Shown: one piece after another, positions 17,547-27,148 of the stretch
Position numbering within the stretch: position 1 is the first letter of the stretch
How the letters are laid out: every line of letters starts with the position of its first letter
Source of the DNA: Acinetobacter pittii ATCC 19004 = CIP 70.29
GTDB taxonomy: Bacteria > Pseudomonadota > Gammaproteobacteria > Pseudomonadales > Moraxellaceae
Direction of reading: 5' to 3'
NCBI RefSeq assembly: GCF_000369045.1
Contig: NZ_KB849786.1
Coordinates: 355,906 to 419,905, forward strand
Length of the DNA stretch: 64,000 nucleotides
The notes under the pieces: generated by a model
What the model was told of the DNA's origin: nothing
Databases searched by the model: none
The model's input: the letters and a program-made list of their open reading frames with translations, nothing else
Position numbers and translations under genes: made by a program

Positions 17547-18517
17547 GTTTAAGTTATCAACCTACTTGTTCAATTGATGCCTTAAAAGCACGTGCCAAGC
17601 TCTACACCCAAATTCGTCAGTTTTTTGCTGAACGTGGTGTTATGGAAGTCGAGACACCAATCGTTTCACAGGCAGGTGTCACCGATGTACATTTAGCTTC
17701 GGTTCAGGCTTTGCGTCATATTAACGGCAAATTGCAAACTCAATATTTACAGACTTCACCAGAGTTTGCCATGAAGCGTTTATTGGCGAGCGGTAGTGGG
17801 CCGATTTACCAGATTTGTAAGGTGTTCCGTGATGATGAACACGGGCGTAAACACAACAGTGAATTTACTATGCTTGAATGGTATCGCCCCGGTCTAGACT
17901 TAAAAGCGTTAATGCATGAAACAGCCGATTTATTGCAAACATGTTTGCAGCATTGTTTTGGCGAAGTTCGTCCATTTATTTTAAGTTATAAGCATGCCTT
18001 TCAAGATCGTCTTGATATCAACCCTTTGCAGGCAACTTTGAAACAACTCAAAGGTACGGCAAATCGTGTGGGGTTAAATCTCGACTTGGGCGATGATCGC
18101 CTAGCTTATATAGATTTGTTATTTTCTCATTTTGTTGAACCAAGTTTAGGTTTTGATGCTCCAGTTTTTTTAACTGACTTTCCACCAGAAATGGCCTCTT
18201 TGGCAAAAGTGAAAGTAGATGAAGATGGGGAAGAGGTCGCGGCGCGTTTCGAGGTTTATATTGAAGGCTTAGAGCTAGCCAATGCCTACGATGAATTACT
18301 CGATGCAGACGTGTTACGTTCACGCTTTGAAGCAGATAATGCAGAGCGGGCTAAGCAAAGGCTTCATGTTATGCCTTTAGATGAGCATCTGTTAGCAGCA
18401 TTGCCTCATATGCCGGAATGTTCAGGTATCGCTTTAGGTATAGACCGTTTACTCATGGTTGCAATGGATCAGGTCAAAATTGAAAAAGTAGTGACCTTTC
18501 CAGCAGAAATTGCTTAA
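17543..18517 (+). CDS. epmA: Elongation factor P beta-lysyltransferase EpmA
   Basis: EpmA (PoxA/GenX/YjeA), 324 residues, is a class II lysyl-tRNA synthetase paralogue without the anticodon-binding domain. It attaches (R)-beta-lysine to elongation factor P. The three class II motifs are visible: motif 1 (VMEVETPIV), motif 2 (FRDDEHGRKHNSEFTMLEWYRP) and motif 3 (CSGIALGIDRLLM). The start is the ATG at 17543 inside the pdxB stop codon, which gives the family length. A hairpin terminator follows at 18531. EF-P and EpmB are not in this window. Confidence 0.94.
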   Translation: MSLSYQPTCSIDALKARAKLYTQIRQFFAERGVMEVETPIVSQAGVTDVHLASVQALRHINGKLQTQYLQTSPEFAMKRLLASGSGPIYQICKVFRDDEHGRKHNSEFTMLEWYRPGLDLKALMHETADLLQTCLQHCFGEVRPFILSYKHAFQDRLDINPLQATLKQLKGTANRVGLNLDLGDDRLAYIDLLFSHFVEPSLGFDAPVFLTDFPPEMASLAKVKVDEDGEEVAARFEVYIEGLELANAYDELLDADVLRSRFEADNAERAKQRLHVMPLDEHLLAALPHMPECSGIALGIDRLLMVAMDQVKIEKVVTFPAEIA

Positions 18518-18530
18518 AAGCTGACAAATA

Positions 18531-18556
18531 AAAAAGCCACAATATTGTGGCTTTTT
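18531..18556. terminator. Bidirectional hairpin terminator
   Basis: A thirteen-base perfect inverted repeat (aaaaagccacaat and its complement) separates convergent epmA and the Tim44-domain gene, with T-runs on both strands. Confidence 0.88.
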
Positions 18557-18575
18557 TATTTAGGATTTATTTAGC

Positions 18576-19547
18576 TTAAGCTTGTTGAATACCTGCAACA
18601 ACCCAGTCTTGTTGAGAGCCAGCAGGCTTAACAAAGTGCCAGATTTCGGTAAACGGTTGTGGCAAGCTGTTTAGGTCTTCACTTACTGTACCAGTGAAAC
18701 GTACGCTTACTACGTATTGACCATTTTCAGTTGCACTGTCTACAACCATCGCATTCAAGTTACTAAATTCAGCAACGTCTTGATCTTGGTTTTCCATGAT
18801 GTCGTTATACATAGAGCTATAAAGTTCTGGTGTTAAGTAACGGCGAATTTCTTCAATATTACTTGCAGTATTCATCGATTGGATGTGATTAAAACGTTGA
18901 CGTGCAATACGTAAGAACGCAGCAGGTTCACTACCATCTGGAAGTTGATTGCCATTGCTTGTGGTTACACCACCAAAAGGCGCTTGCGTTGCTGCACCGC
19001 CACCCACAGATTGACCAAAGATATTTGTATTATCGCCAGCATTACGTGGAGCTGCTTGTGGCGCAGCAGAACGGCCAAATGGGTTTTGACCGTTACTATT
19101 TGGTGCGTAAGGGTTGTTACCTACTAATTTTTTTTTTGATCCCAATTTACGGAATACAAAGAAAGCAAGAGCTGCGGCAAGCAATACCCAAATCCAACCT
19201 GGGATTCCACCTTTTTTCTCTTCTTGAGCTTGCGCCTGAGTGGCTTGCTGCTCAGTTGATGTCGGTTTGTCATCAGCTAAAGCATTTGCTGCAACAGCAC
19301 CTACGGCAGCACCAGCCACACCAGCTGCAACCATTGAACCGACGCCTGGACCAGATTTCTGAGGCGCTGTAGTGGTTTGTTGAACTGGAGTCACTTGACG
19401 AGGTTGTTGATAAGACTGGCTTGAAGTAGTAGAACGTGCCATACCGTGGCTTTTACCACCACCTGCACGTTTAGCTTCAGCAAGAGGAGAAATTGCTAAA
19501 GCAGCCATTAAAATACCGGTAATCAAGCCACGCTGGTGTACTTCCAT
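18576..19547 (-). CDS. Tim44-like domain membrane protein
   Basis: A 323-residue protein. An N-terminal signal peptide or anchor (GLITGILMAALAISPLAEA) is followed by a Ser/Gln/Pro-rich low-complexity segment and an Ala/Gly-rich hydrophobic stretch near residues 72-90. A definite TM helix then lies at about 114-131 (GWIWVLLAAALAFFVF). A Gly/Asn/Pro-rich linker leads to a C-terminal Tim44-like domain (about 205-323, FLRIARQRFNHIQ onwards, ending WVVAGIQQA). Bacterial Tim44-domain proteins of this architecture are inner-membrane proteins without a settled role. Ribosome-binding site agga precedes the ATG. The large opposite-strand reading frames here are shadows. Confidence 0.85.
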   Translation of the reverse strand: MEVHQRGLITGILMAALAISPLAEAKRAGGGKSHGMARSTTSSQSYQQPRQVTPVQQTTTAPQKSGPGVGSMVAAGVAGAAVGAVAANALADDKPTSTEQQATQAQAQEEKKGGIPGWIWVLLAAALAFFVFRKLGSKKKLVGNNPYAPNSNGQNPFGRSAAPQAAPRNAGDNTNIFGQSVGGGAATQAPFGGVTTSNGNQLPDGSEPAAFLRIARQRFNHIQSMNTASNIEEIRRYLTPELYSSMYNDIMENQDQDVAEFSNLNAMVVDSATENGQYVVSVRFTGTVSEDLNSLPQPFTEIWHFVKPAGSQQDWVVAGIQQA

Positions 19548-19629
19548 AGGAAATTCCTGTTTAAAGTTAATTTGTAATAGTATTTATGCAGGCTTTTACT
19601 CTAAATTTCAACTATAAAAGTATGTTTTT

Positions 19630-21018
19630 TTATGTCAATTCATCACTGAGTTGCATAGCTTCTGTCAATGCTTCATGCAAGCGCGCAACAGCAATAACTT
19701 GTACGCCTGGAATTGCCTTTTGAGGGGCGTTTCCTCTTGGTAAAATGACATATTTAAAGCCATGTTTTGCTGCTTCTTTTAAGCGCTCCTGACCGTTAGG
19801 AACAGGGCGAATTTCACCAGAAAGACCAACTTCACCAAAAACTGCAAGCTGTTGGGGCAACGCTTTAGTACGTAAACTTGAAGCACATGCAAGTAAAACA
19901 GCCAAATCAGAACCTGTTTCGGTAATTTTTAAGCCACCTACAATGTTGACGTATACATCTTGTCCAGTGGTTTGCACCCCACCATGACGATGCATTACAG
20001 CAAGCAACATGTTCAAACGGTTTTGTTCAAGACCAAGTGCAACACGTCGTGGTTGTCCTTGAGCATCATCAACTAAAGCTTGTACTTCGACCAAAAGAGG
20101 GCGAGTTCCTTCACGGCTAATCATGACAATTGAACCGGGAATCGCTTCATCATATCGACTTAAGAAAATAGCGGAAGGATTGGCCACTTCACGTAAGCCT
20201 TTATCAGTCATGCCAAATACGCCAAGCTCATTCACTGCACCAAAACGGTTTTTAACAGCACGAATCATGCGATAGCGAGAGTCTGATTGACCTTCAAAGT
20301 AAAGTACGCAGTCCACCATATGCTCTAAAACACGAGGACCTGCCAGTGCACCTTCTTTGGTCACATGGCCAACAATGAATAGCGCTGTGCCACTATTTTT
20401 TGCATAACGGGTTAATAAAGCAGCAGATTCACGAATTTGTGAAACACCGCCCGGAGCAGATTGGAGGGTTTCTGTATAAAGTGTTTGAATCGAATCTAGA
20501 ATAGCGACTACAGGTTTTTCTTGTTCTAAAACTTCACAAATGCGTTCTACACAGGTTTCAGCCATGACTTTTAATTGGTCGGTTGGCAGATCAAGACGTT
20601 GCGCACGAAGCGCCACCTGAGATAAAGATTCCTCACCCGTAATATAAAGTGCAGAGCTTTTTGCGCTTGCCATGTGCGTTGCAGTTTGCAAAAGAATGGT
20701 TGATTTACCAATACCGGGGTCACCACCAATCAGCACCACAGAACCTGTCACCAAACCGCCGCCAAGCACTCGGTCAAATTCGCTAATGCCTGTAGGTAAG
20801 CGAGTTTCATGAGAAACGGAAACTTTATTTAGCGTTGTAATGTTAGCAACTTGACCCGCATAGCCCCCAATTTTAGGACGTGCGCGGTGAGCAGTGGTTG
20901 GCTCAAGTTTAACTTCAGTCAGAGAATTCCATTCACCACACTCTGAGCATTGACCAGCCCATTTAAGATGATCGGCACCACATTGCTCGCAACGGTAAAC
21001 AGTTTTGACTTTGCTCAT
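19630..21018 (-). CDS. radA: DNA repair protein RadA
   Basis: RadA (Sms), 462 residues, is a RecA-like, hexameric branch-migration helicase of recombinational repair and transformation. The N-terminal C4 zinc finger (CEQCG, then CSECG, residues 9-27) is intact. Walker A is GGDPGIGKST near residue 98, and the RadA-specific KNRFG motif is near 256. The C-terminal Lon-protease-like domain follows (DVYVNIVGGLKI, GEVGLSGEIRPV). Length and all motifs are complete. Given comEC at 45514, a role in processing incoming DNA is plausible. Confidence 0.95.
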   Translation of the reverse strand: MSKVKTVYRCEQCGADHLKWAGQCSECGEWNSLTEVKLEPTTAHRARPKIGGYAGQVANITTLNKVSVSHETRLPTGISEFDRVLGGGLVTGSVVLIGGDPGIGKSTILLQTATHMASAKSSALYITGEESLSQVALRAQRLDLPTDQLKVMAETCVERICEVLEQEKPVVAILDSIQTLYTETLQSAPGGVSQIRESAALLTRYAKNSGTALFIVGHVTKEGALAGPRVLEHMVDCVLYFEGQSDSRYRMIRAVKNRFGAVNELGVFGMTDKGLREVANPSAIFLSRYDEAIPGSIVMISREGTRPLLVEVQALVDDAQGQPRRVALGLEQNRLNMLLAVMHRHGGVQTTGQDVYVNIVGGLKITETGSDLAVLLACASSLRTKALPQQLAVFGEVGLSGEIRPVPNGQERLKEAAKHGFKYVILPRGNAPQKAIPGVQVIAVARLHEALTEAMQLSDELT

Positions 21019-21361
21019 AAAAAATTGAAATTTTGCTCGATATTATATAAATATAGTTCTTAGGAAGTTCTTCATTCTTGTTTCCTAAAATTTTCATAAA
21101 AGATAATGAGGAAATTTGAAGGGATCTTCTAAGGAACTAATAAGGGAAAGACACCAAAAATAACACGATATTGGATTTTTACAAGTCAGATAAAGTTTGT
21201 TTTCAGTGGATATAAAAAATCTAATCTATTCCCCAAGGACGGTGTTTTTACTGGAGTATGTATCTAGCTGTTTATTATAGATATGGCATGGATATTGCTG
21301 AAGTGAAAACGAACAAAATAATATGAGTATTGTATTTTAAAAATACAAAAGGTTGATATCT
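21019..21361. other. Intergenic region upstream of the AGCS symporter
   Basis: A 343-bp AT-rich region between divergent radA and the symporter gene, with no credible reading frame. The one clear structure is a perfect 9-bp inverted repeat at 21330-21348 (ttgtatttt, a, aaaatacaa) directly before the symporter ribosome-binding site (aaaagg, 21347-21352). It could act as an operator or translational control hairpin. Confidence 0.5.
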
Positions 21362-22855
21362 ATGAGTGCAGCAGAAATTGTTGATTGGATTAATGGCATT
21401 ATTTGGAGTAAGGCACTTATTTACCTGTGCTTAGGCGCGGGTTTATTTTTTTCTATTTTGACAAGATTTGTTCAAGTGCGTCAAATGAAGGAAATGGCCA
21501 GACTATTAATAAAAGGTACTTCTTCAGAACAGGGGATTTCATCATTTCAAGCCTTAGCTGTTTCATTATCGGGACGAGTAGGCGTAGGTAATATTGCGGG
21601 TGTAGCGGCAGCAATTGGCTTTGGTGGGCCCGGTGCTGTCTTTTGGATGTGGTTGGTTGCATTTTTAGGAGCAAGCACGGCATATGTAGAATCAACTTTA
21701 GGTCAAATCTATAAAGTCGAATATCAAGGGCAATATCGTGGTGGCCCTGCTTTTTATTTTGACAGAGGGCTAGGACAGCGTTGGTTAGGCATCGTATTTG
21801 CTATAGCAGCAATTATTTCTTGTGGTTTGTTCTTACCGGGAATTCAAGCAAATGCAGTAGGTAAGGCATTTACACAAATTACAGGTGAAGGGGCAATTAT
21901 TTTTGGTGATATTGGTCTGTTTAAAATTGTAGCACTTGTGGTGATTGTTGGTTTACTCGCTATCATTATTTTTGGTGGGATTAAACGGATTGCACGTTTT
22001 GCTGAATTCGTTGTTCCTTTTATGGCAGCTGGTTATATTCTAATGGCTGTTGTTATTGTTATTGCGAATATTCACGAGCTACCTGGTGTAATCAAATTAA
22101 TTTTTGAAGATGCTTTTTCTCCTATGGCAGGTCTTGGTGCTGCGATTGGCTGGGGGGTAAAACGTGGTGTTTATTCAAATGAGGCAGGGCAAGGAACGGG
22201 GCCACACGCAGCAGCCGCAGCGGAAGTGCAACATCCAGCTCAACAAGGTTTTGTACAGGCATTCTCGATTTATGTCGATACATTATTCGTCTGCTCTGCA
22301 ACAGCATTTATGATTTTAATTACAGGTATGTATAACGTACAAGGTACATTAGAAGCTGGTCAATTTATTGTACAAAATGTTGGAGCTACTGTAGAAATAG
22401 GTTCTCCTGCTTTTACCCAAATGGCAGTGAGTACAATGTTTGGTAATTTTGGCCAAATCTTCGTGGCGTTGGCTGTGTTCTTCTTCGCTTTTACAACGAT
22501 TGTTGCGTATTACTATATTGCTGAAACTAACATTACTTATCTAAGCTATATTACTAAATCTCCATCGTTATTATTTGTGACGAAGTGCTTTATTATTCTC
22601 TCTGTATCTTATGGGGTTTTAAGTGCAACCGGTTATATATGGGGTATTGGTGATATTGGTGTCGGTTTAATGGCATGGATTAATATTGTCGGAATTATTG
22701 TGACTTATTTTGTATGGAAGCCAACAATTAAAGCTCTTAAAGATTATGAAGCGCAGCAAAAAGCTGGAGTAACAGAGTACACATTTGACCCTGTTAAATT
22801 AGGAATTAAAAATGCGACATTCTGGGAAGAAAAACTGAAGAATAAGCAAAAGTAA
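21362..22855 (+). CDS. Alanine/glycine:cation symporter (AGCS family)
   Basis: A 497-residue sodium/amino-acid symporter from the ATG at 21362, which has aaaagg nine bases upstream; a TTG at 21353 would abut that site. GRVGVGNIAGVAAAIGFGGP is the AGCS family signature. GWGVKRGVYSNEAGQGTGPH is the conserved TM7-8 loop. About 11 hydrophobic segments are present. The family imports alanine or glycine with Na+ or H+. A terminator follows at 22894. The next gene is a second amino-acid carrier of a different family. Confidence 0.92.
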   Translation: MSAAEIVDWINGIIWSKALIYLCLGAGLFFSILTRFVQVRQMKEMARLLIKGTSSEQGISSFQALAVSLSGRVGVGNIAGVAAAIGFGGPGAVFWMWLVAFLGASTAYVESTLGQIYKVEYQGQYRGGPAFYFDRGLGQRWLGIVFAIAAIISCGLFLPGIQANAVGKAFTQITGEGAIIFGDIGLFKIVALVVIVGLLAIIIFGGIKRIARFAEFVVPFMAAGYILMAVVIVIANIHELPGVIKLIFEDAFSPMAGLGAAIGWGVKRGVYSNEAGQGTGPHAAAAAEVQHPAQQGFVQAFSIYVDTLFVCSATAFMILITGMYNVQGTLEAGQFIVQNVGATVEIGSPAFTQMAVSTMFGNFGQIFVALAVFFFAFTTIVAYYYIAETNITYLSYITKSPSLLFVTKCFIILSVSYGVLSATGYIWGIGDIGVGLMAWINIVGIIVTYFVWKPTIKALKDYEAQQKAGVTEYTFDPVKLGIKNATFWEEKLKNKQK

Positions 22856-22893
22856 ATTTTCAAAAGATAAATTTATTTCTTGATCCTTAATTG

Positions 22894-22920
22894 AAAAGGC
22901 TACCTCACTGGTAGCCTTTT
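22894..22920 (+). terminator. Hairpin terminator after AGCS symporter
   Basis: Eleven-base perfect arms (aaaaggctacc / ggtagcctttt) and a 5-nt loop are followed by T-rich sequence. The rest of the gap to 23169 (22921-23169) shows no gene and presumably holds the cycA promoter. Confidence 0.88.
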
Positions 22921-23169
22921 TATATATGCGAAAGTTAAGCAAGTACGACAAAAGTTGACTTGAGAGTCCGTTGTATTGCAGTGGGCTTGTGCGTATTATC
23001 GGCCCTAATTGTATGTAGCTTGGAATCATCAGCAATACAGACAAAATTGGTTAGCTGAAAAGTTGTCAAAAAATATACATTTAAAAGATACCTGCAAATG
23101 GTGCGATATCGTCTTTTTGATTTGAATTTAGCTAACGGACTAAAAAAATTACTGGAGTGTATTTATCAA

Positions 23170-24576
23170 ATGTCGAATCAAAATCTGAGCGAGCCTCATG
23201 AACAAGGTGAGCTCCATCGAAGCCTCTCCAATCGGCATTTACAGCTGATCGCGATTGGTGGTGCAATTGGGACCGGATTATTTATGGGATCAGGCAAAAC
23301 AATTAGCCTTGCTGGTCCGTCGATCTTATTCATTTATTTGATTATTGGTGTGATGGTGTTTTTTGTCATGCGTGCGCTTGGCGAATTACTTCTTTCAAAC
23401 CTTGCCTATAAATCATTTATTGACTTCACAACAGATTTAATCGGTCCATGGGCAGGTTATTTTGTAGGGTGGACGTACTGGTTATGTTGGATCACGATTG
23501 GTATCGCTGACCTCTCTGCAATTATCTACTACTTACAGTTCTTCAATAATGGTTTACCTTTCTCGCCTGTCGAAGGGGCGATGATCAGTGTTGCCGCGAT
23601 TGTATTTATTATGGGTTTAAACCTATTAACCGTACGTCTATTTGGTGAGTTAGAGTTCTGGTTTGCGCTCATTAAGATTCTTGCGATTATTATTTTAATC
23701 GCTGTGGGTCTATGGATGATCTTTACAGGCTTTACCTCAAGTACAGGTGAAGTTGCATCATTTACTCATCTTTGGGCTAACGGTGGCTTCTTCCCAACAG
23801 GTGTACATGGTTTCTTGGCAGGCTTCCAGATTGCAATCTTTGCTTTTGTTGGTGTGGAACTTGTGGGAACAACGGCTGCGGAAACGAAAGATCCAGCACG
23901 TAACTTACCAAAAGCAATTAACTCAATTCCAATCCGTATCATTATTTTCTACGTATTGGCATTGTTGATTGTGATGTCTGTAACACCTTGGAATAAAATT
24001 GATCCAGCGATCAGTCCATTTGTAAACTTGTTTAGTCAAGCAGGTGTGGCAGCAGCAGCGATTTTGATGAACTTGGTGGTATTGTCATCAGTGATGTCAT
24101 CAATGAACAGTGGTGTCTTCTCAACAAGCCGTATGTTATTTGGTTTATCTCGTGAAGATCAGGGTCCAAAAGCTTTTGGTAAATTGAACAGACGTGCGGT
24201 ACCGGCAAATGCATTGTATTTCTCTGCGGCATGTTTATTGTTAGGTGCGGCATTACAGTATTTTGTACCAAATACAGTTGAGGCATTTACACTTGCAACA
24301 ACGCTTTCAACGATTCTGTTCATTTGCGTGTGGTTACTCATTATCTGGAGTTATATCCGTTACTACACTACGCGTCCTGAGCTACATGCAAAATCAACAT
24401 TTAAATTGCCAGGTGGCTTATTTACATGTTGGATCACGATTATTTTCTTTATTGGCATGATTTATGTGCTGTCTTTAGAACCAGATACGTTCAAAGCGCT
24501 GAAAGTCAGCCCAATTTGGTTTGTTATCTTGATCATTGGTTATTTCTTCTTCTATAAACCACGTCATAAAAAGTAA
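23170..24576 (+). CDS. cycA: D-serine/D-alanine/glycine permease CycA-like
   Basis: A 468-residue APC-superfamily permease closely resembling E. coli CycA (470 residues) over its length. Shared blocks include NRHLQLIAIGGAIGTGLF, SGKTISLAGPSI, GPWAGYFVGWTYW, VGTTAAETKDPARNLPKAIN and NSGVFSTSRMLFG. There are twelve TM segments. The start is set at the ATG at 23170 (ggag at 23154-23157), which restores the family length; the frame extends 24 codons upstream to 23098. Transport of D-Ala, D-Ser and Gly by proton symport is inferred from family similarity. An intrinsic terminator follows. Confidence 0.88.
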   Translation: MSNQNLSEPHEQGELHRSLSNRHLQLIAIGGAIGTGLFMGSGKTISLAGPSILFIYLIIGVMVFFVMRALGELLLSNLAYKSFIDFTTDLIGPWAGYFVGWTYWLCWITIGIADLSAIIYYLQFFNNGLPFSPVEGAMISVAAIVFIMGLNLLTVRLFGELEFWFALIKILAIIILIAVGLWMIFTGFTSSTGEVASFTHLWANGGFFPTGVHGFLAGFQIAIFAFVGVELVGTTAAETKDPARNLPKAINSIPIRIIIFYVLALLIVMSVTPWNKIDPAISPFVNLFSQAGVAAAAILMNLVVLSSVMSSMNSGVFSTSRMLFGLSREDQGPKAFGKLNRRAVPANALYFSAACLLLGAALQYFVPNTVEAFTLATTLSTILFICVWLLIIWSYIRYYTTRPELHAKSTFKLPGGLFTCWITIIFFIGMIYVLSLEPDTFKALKVSPIWFVILIIGYFFFYKPRHKK

Positions 24577-24599
24577 TTAAATTTATTTGGTTATGATCA

Positions 24600-24626
24600 A
24601 ACGCCGGCTGAAAAGCTGGCGTTTTT
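24600..24626 (+). terminator. Hairpin terminator after cycA
   Basis: Stem aacgccggct / agctggcgtt with one mismatch and a gaaa loop, then a T6 run. Confidence 0.82.
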
Positions 24627-24716
24627 TATGCATATTGTTTTTCTCTTTAAGTTTACTCTTTAGCCGCCTGCATGATCACGGTATACTGCATCGAATTGTT
24701 TAAATCAGGTGCTCAG

Positions 24717-24938
24717 ATGCGTCGTGTCATTTGCCTCATCAGTTTATTGAGCAGCAGTATTTTGCTTAGCGCTTGTGGTCAGTCAGGAGCATTACAGCTA
24801 CCTTCTGATCCGAATTATGACAAACGTGCGAAATACTTGCTCTATCGTAATAAAGAACAGAAACAAGTTGTTCAACAGGATGAGCAGGCTGAACAGCCAG
24901 TTGAATCATCAGCCCCAACCCAAACAACTTCACCTTAA
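24717..24938 (+). CDS. lptM: LptM-type small lipoprotein (YifL)
   Basis: A 73-residue lipoprotein. A signal peptide ends in lipobox LSAC, and the mature protein begins CGQSGALQLP, which matches the LptM/YifL start pattern (CGxxGPLxLP). The tail is Gln/Glu-rich and disordered. LptM assists maturation of the LptDE lipopolysaccharide translocon in E. coli. Position directly before lysA and dapF is the conserved gammaproteobacterial arrangement. The frame extends upstream to 24672, but the ATG at 24717 gives a proper signal peptide and has a modest ribosome-binding site (cagg). Confidence 0.85.
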   Translation: MRRVICLISLLSSSILLSACGQSGALQLPSDPNYDKRAKYLLYRNKEQKQVVQQDEQAEQPVESSAPTQTTSP

Positions 24939-24960
24939 GCTTTGAAATAAGGACACATTC

Positions 24961-26211
24961 ATGAGTTTCACTCGCATTAATGGAGTATTGCATGCAGAGC
25001 AATGTTCTATGGAGCAGCTTGCGCAGCAATTTGGCACCCCTTTGTATGTTTATTCAAAAGCAGCTTTTGAAAAACATTACTTAGATATGGACCGTGCTTT
25101 TGATTTTATTGATCATCAAATCTGTTTTGCGGTGAAATCTAACTCAAATATAGCTGTTCTTAATGTGTTGGCAAAACTTGGTGCTGGTTTTGATATCGTA
25201 TCAGGTGGTGAACTTGCACGCGTTTTAAAAGCGGGGGGAGATGCATCTAAAGTTGTTTTTTCTGGTTTGGGTAAAACCGAAGCCGATATCGAAACATCGT
25301 TAAATGTAGGCATTGCTTGCTTTAACGTTGAGTCTTATGCAGAACTAGACCGTCTTCAAAAGGTTGCAGCTCGTATAGGCAAAAAAGCGCCAATTTCTTT
25401 ACGTGTAAATCCAGACGTAGATGCAAAAACTCATCCTTATATTTCAACAGGTTTAAAAGAAAATAAATTTGGTATTCCAAGTGATACCGTTTATGAAACT
25501 TATCAATATGCTGCATCTTTGCCAAACCTTGAAATCATTGGAATTGACTGCCACATTGGTTCGCAATTGACCGAGACTAAACCGTTTGTTGACGCTTTAG
25601 ATCGTGTCATGTTAATGATCGAAGAATTGAAAAAACTTGGTATTACTCTTAAACACATCGATATTGGTGGTGGTTTGGGTGTTTGTTATAAAGATGAAAC
25701 ACCACCAAGTGTTGAAGAATATGCCAACTCAATGAAACCTGCTTTAGAAAAATTAGGTCTCAAGGTTTATATGGAACCAGGTCGTAGTATTAGTGCAAAT
25801 GCAGGTGTGCTTTTAACTAAAGTTGATTTGCTCAAGCCAACGAGCCACCGTAACTTTGCCATTATTGATGCAGCAATGAATGATTTAATTCGCCCTGCTT
25901 TATATGAAGCTTGGATGGATATCCAACCTGTAGTGCCAAGTTCAGATACTGAAGAAAAAACTTGGGATCTCGTTGGAGCAATCTGTGAAACAGGTGACTT
26001 CATTGGTAAAGATCGTTCATTGGCTTTAAAAGAAAATGACTTGTTAGCTGTTCTTGGCGCTGGCGCTTATGGTTTTGTAATGAGTTCAAATTACAATACA
26101 CGTGGCCGTGCTGCAGAAGTGATGGTATCAGGCGATAAAGCCCATTTGATTCGTGAGCGTGAAACGGTTGAATCCCTTTGGGAAAATGAACGCTTATTGC
26201 CTGAGGAGTAA
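24961..26211 (+). CDS. lysA: Diaminopimelate decarboxylase LysA
   Basis: LysA of 416 residues decarboxylates meso-diaminopimelate to L-lysine with [12 protein letters not shown] near residues 55-63 holds the PLP lysine. DIGGGLG, EPGRSI and [11 protein letters not shown] (substrate Cys and Asp) are the conserved blocks of the alanine-racemase-like decarboxylase fold. Ribosome-binding site aagga precedes the ATG. It lies 22 bp after lptM and 5 bp before dapF, so the three form one operon; LysA and DapF act on adjacent steps. Confidence 0.96.
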   Translation: MSFTRINGVLHAEQCSMEQLAQQFGTPLYVYSKAAFEKHYLDMDRAFDFIDHQICFAVKSNSNIAVLNVLAKLGAGFDIVSGGELARVLKAGGDASKVVFSGLGKTEADIETSLNVGIACFNVESYAELDRLQKVAARIGKKAPISLRVNPDVDAKTHPYISTGLKENKFGIPSDTVYETYQYAASLPNLEIIGIDCHIGSQLTETKPFVDALDRVMLMIEELKKLGITLKHIDIGGGLGVCYKDETPPSVEEYANSMKPALEKLGLKVYMEPGRSISANAGVLLTKVDLLKPTSHRNFAIIDAAMNDLIRPALYEAWMDIQPVVPSSDTEEKTWDLVGAICETGDFIGKDRSLALKENDLLAVLGAGAYGFVMSSNYNTRGRAAEVMVSGDKAHLIRERETVESLWENERLLPEE

Positions 26212-26216
26212 ATGAA

Positions 26217-27062
26217 ATGTTGTTAGAATTTACTAAAATGCATGGCCTAGGCAATGACTTTATGGTGGTTGATCTAATCAGCCAACGTGCCTATTTGGAT
26301 ACAGAAACAATTCAACGCTTAGCCGATCGTCATTTTGGCATTGGTTTTGATCAGCTTTTAATTGTTGAACCGCCAGATTTACCGGAAGCAGATTTTAAAT
26401 ATCGTATTTTTAATGCAGATGGTTCTGAAGTTGAACAATGTGGTAATGGTGTACGCTGTTTTGCTCGTTTTGTACATGAGCGCCATTTAACAACCAAAAC
26501 AAGTATTACTGTCCAAACCAAAGCAGGTATTGTAAAACCTGAATTGGGACAAAATGGTTGGGTTCGCGTCAATATGGGCTACCCGAAATTTTTGCCGAAT
26601 GAAATTCCATTCATTGCAGAACAACCAGAAGCTTTATATACACTTGAGTTAGCTAACGACCAGAACATTAATATTGATGTGGTCAATATGGGCAATCCTC
26701 ACGCTGTCACTATTGTTCCAGATGTATTAACTGCAGATGTTGCTGGCATTGGTCCACAAGTTGAGTCACATAAACGTTTCCCTGAACGTGTTAATGCTGG
26801 CTTTATGCAAGTAATTGATGAAAAACATGTTCGCTTACGTGTATTTGAGCGTGGTGTTGGTGAAACACTTGCATGTGGTACAGGTGCTTGTGCTGCTGCG
26901 GTAAGTGGTATGCGCCGTGGCTTACTTGCGAACTCAGTTGAAGTTGAACTTGCTGGCGGTAAGTTACAAATTGAATGGCAAGAAGGCGATGTGGTTTGGA
27001 TGACTGGTCCAACAACTCATGTATATGATGGGCGTTTGGATTTACGTTATTTTCAAGGTTAA
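26217..27062 (+). CDS. dapF: Diaminopimelate epimerase DapF
   Basis: DapF of 281 residues converts LL- to meso-diaminopimelate, for lysine and peptidoglycan. The two catalytic cysteines are in QCGNGVRC (Cys near residue 76) and ACGTGACA (near residue 222). MHGLGNDF opens the protein, and DGSEVEQCG and NMGNPHAV are family blocks. The start has gagga eight bases upstream, overlapping the lysA end. A hairpin terminator follows near 27078-27120. Confidence 0.96.
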   Translation: MLLEFTKMHGLGNDFMVVDLISQRAYLDTETIQRLADRHFGIGFDQLLIVEPPDLPEADFKYRIFNADGSEVEQCGNGVRCFARFVHERHLTTKTSITVQTKAGIVKPELGQNGWVRVNMGYPKFLPNEIPFIAEQPEALYTLELANDQNINIDVVNMGNPHAVTIVPDVLTADVAGIGPQVESHKRFPERVNAGFMQVIDEKHVRLRVFERGVGETLACGTGACAAAVSGMRRGLLANSVEVELAGGKLQIEWQEGDVVWMTGPTTHVYDGRLDLRYFQG

Positions 27063-27077
27063 TAGCATTACCTAAAT

Positions 27078-27120
27078 AGAAGCCTCTTTTCATCAGCTAA
27101 AGTGATAAAAGAGGCTTTCT
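27078..27120. terminator. Imperfect hairpin terminator after dapF
   Basis: The stem pairs agaagcctctttt with aaaagaggctttct, with an inner partial stem and a T-rich tail. It lies between convergent dapF and the LysE-type exporter gene, so it may serve both. Confidence 0.75.
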
Positions 27121-27148
27121 TTTATATGTACAATAATATTTGATTTAA

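Noticed and set aside
19120..19140. T-run within the Tim44-domain gene as a possible frameshift
   Set aside because: The reading frame is continuous and the run encodes Lys codons after the TM helix, as expected of a positive-inside anchor.
18902..19372. 156-codon frame on the + strand opposite the Tim44-domain gene
   Set aside because: It mirrors a repetitive, Gln/Pro-rich part of a real gene on the other strand, has no ribosome-binding site and reads as low complexity His/Gln/Leu.
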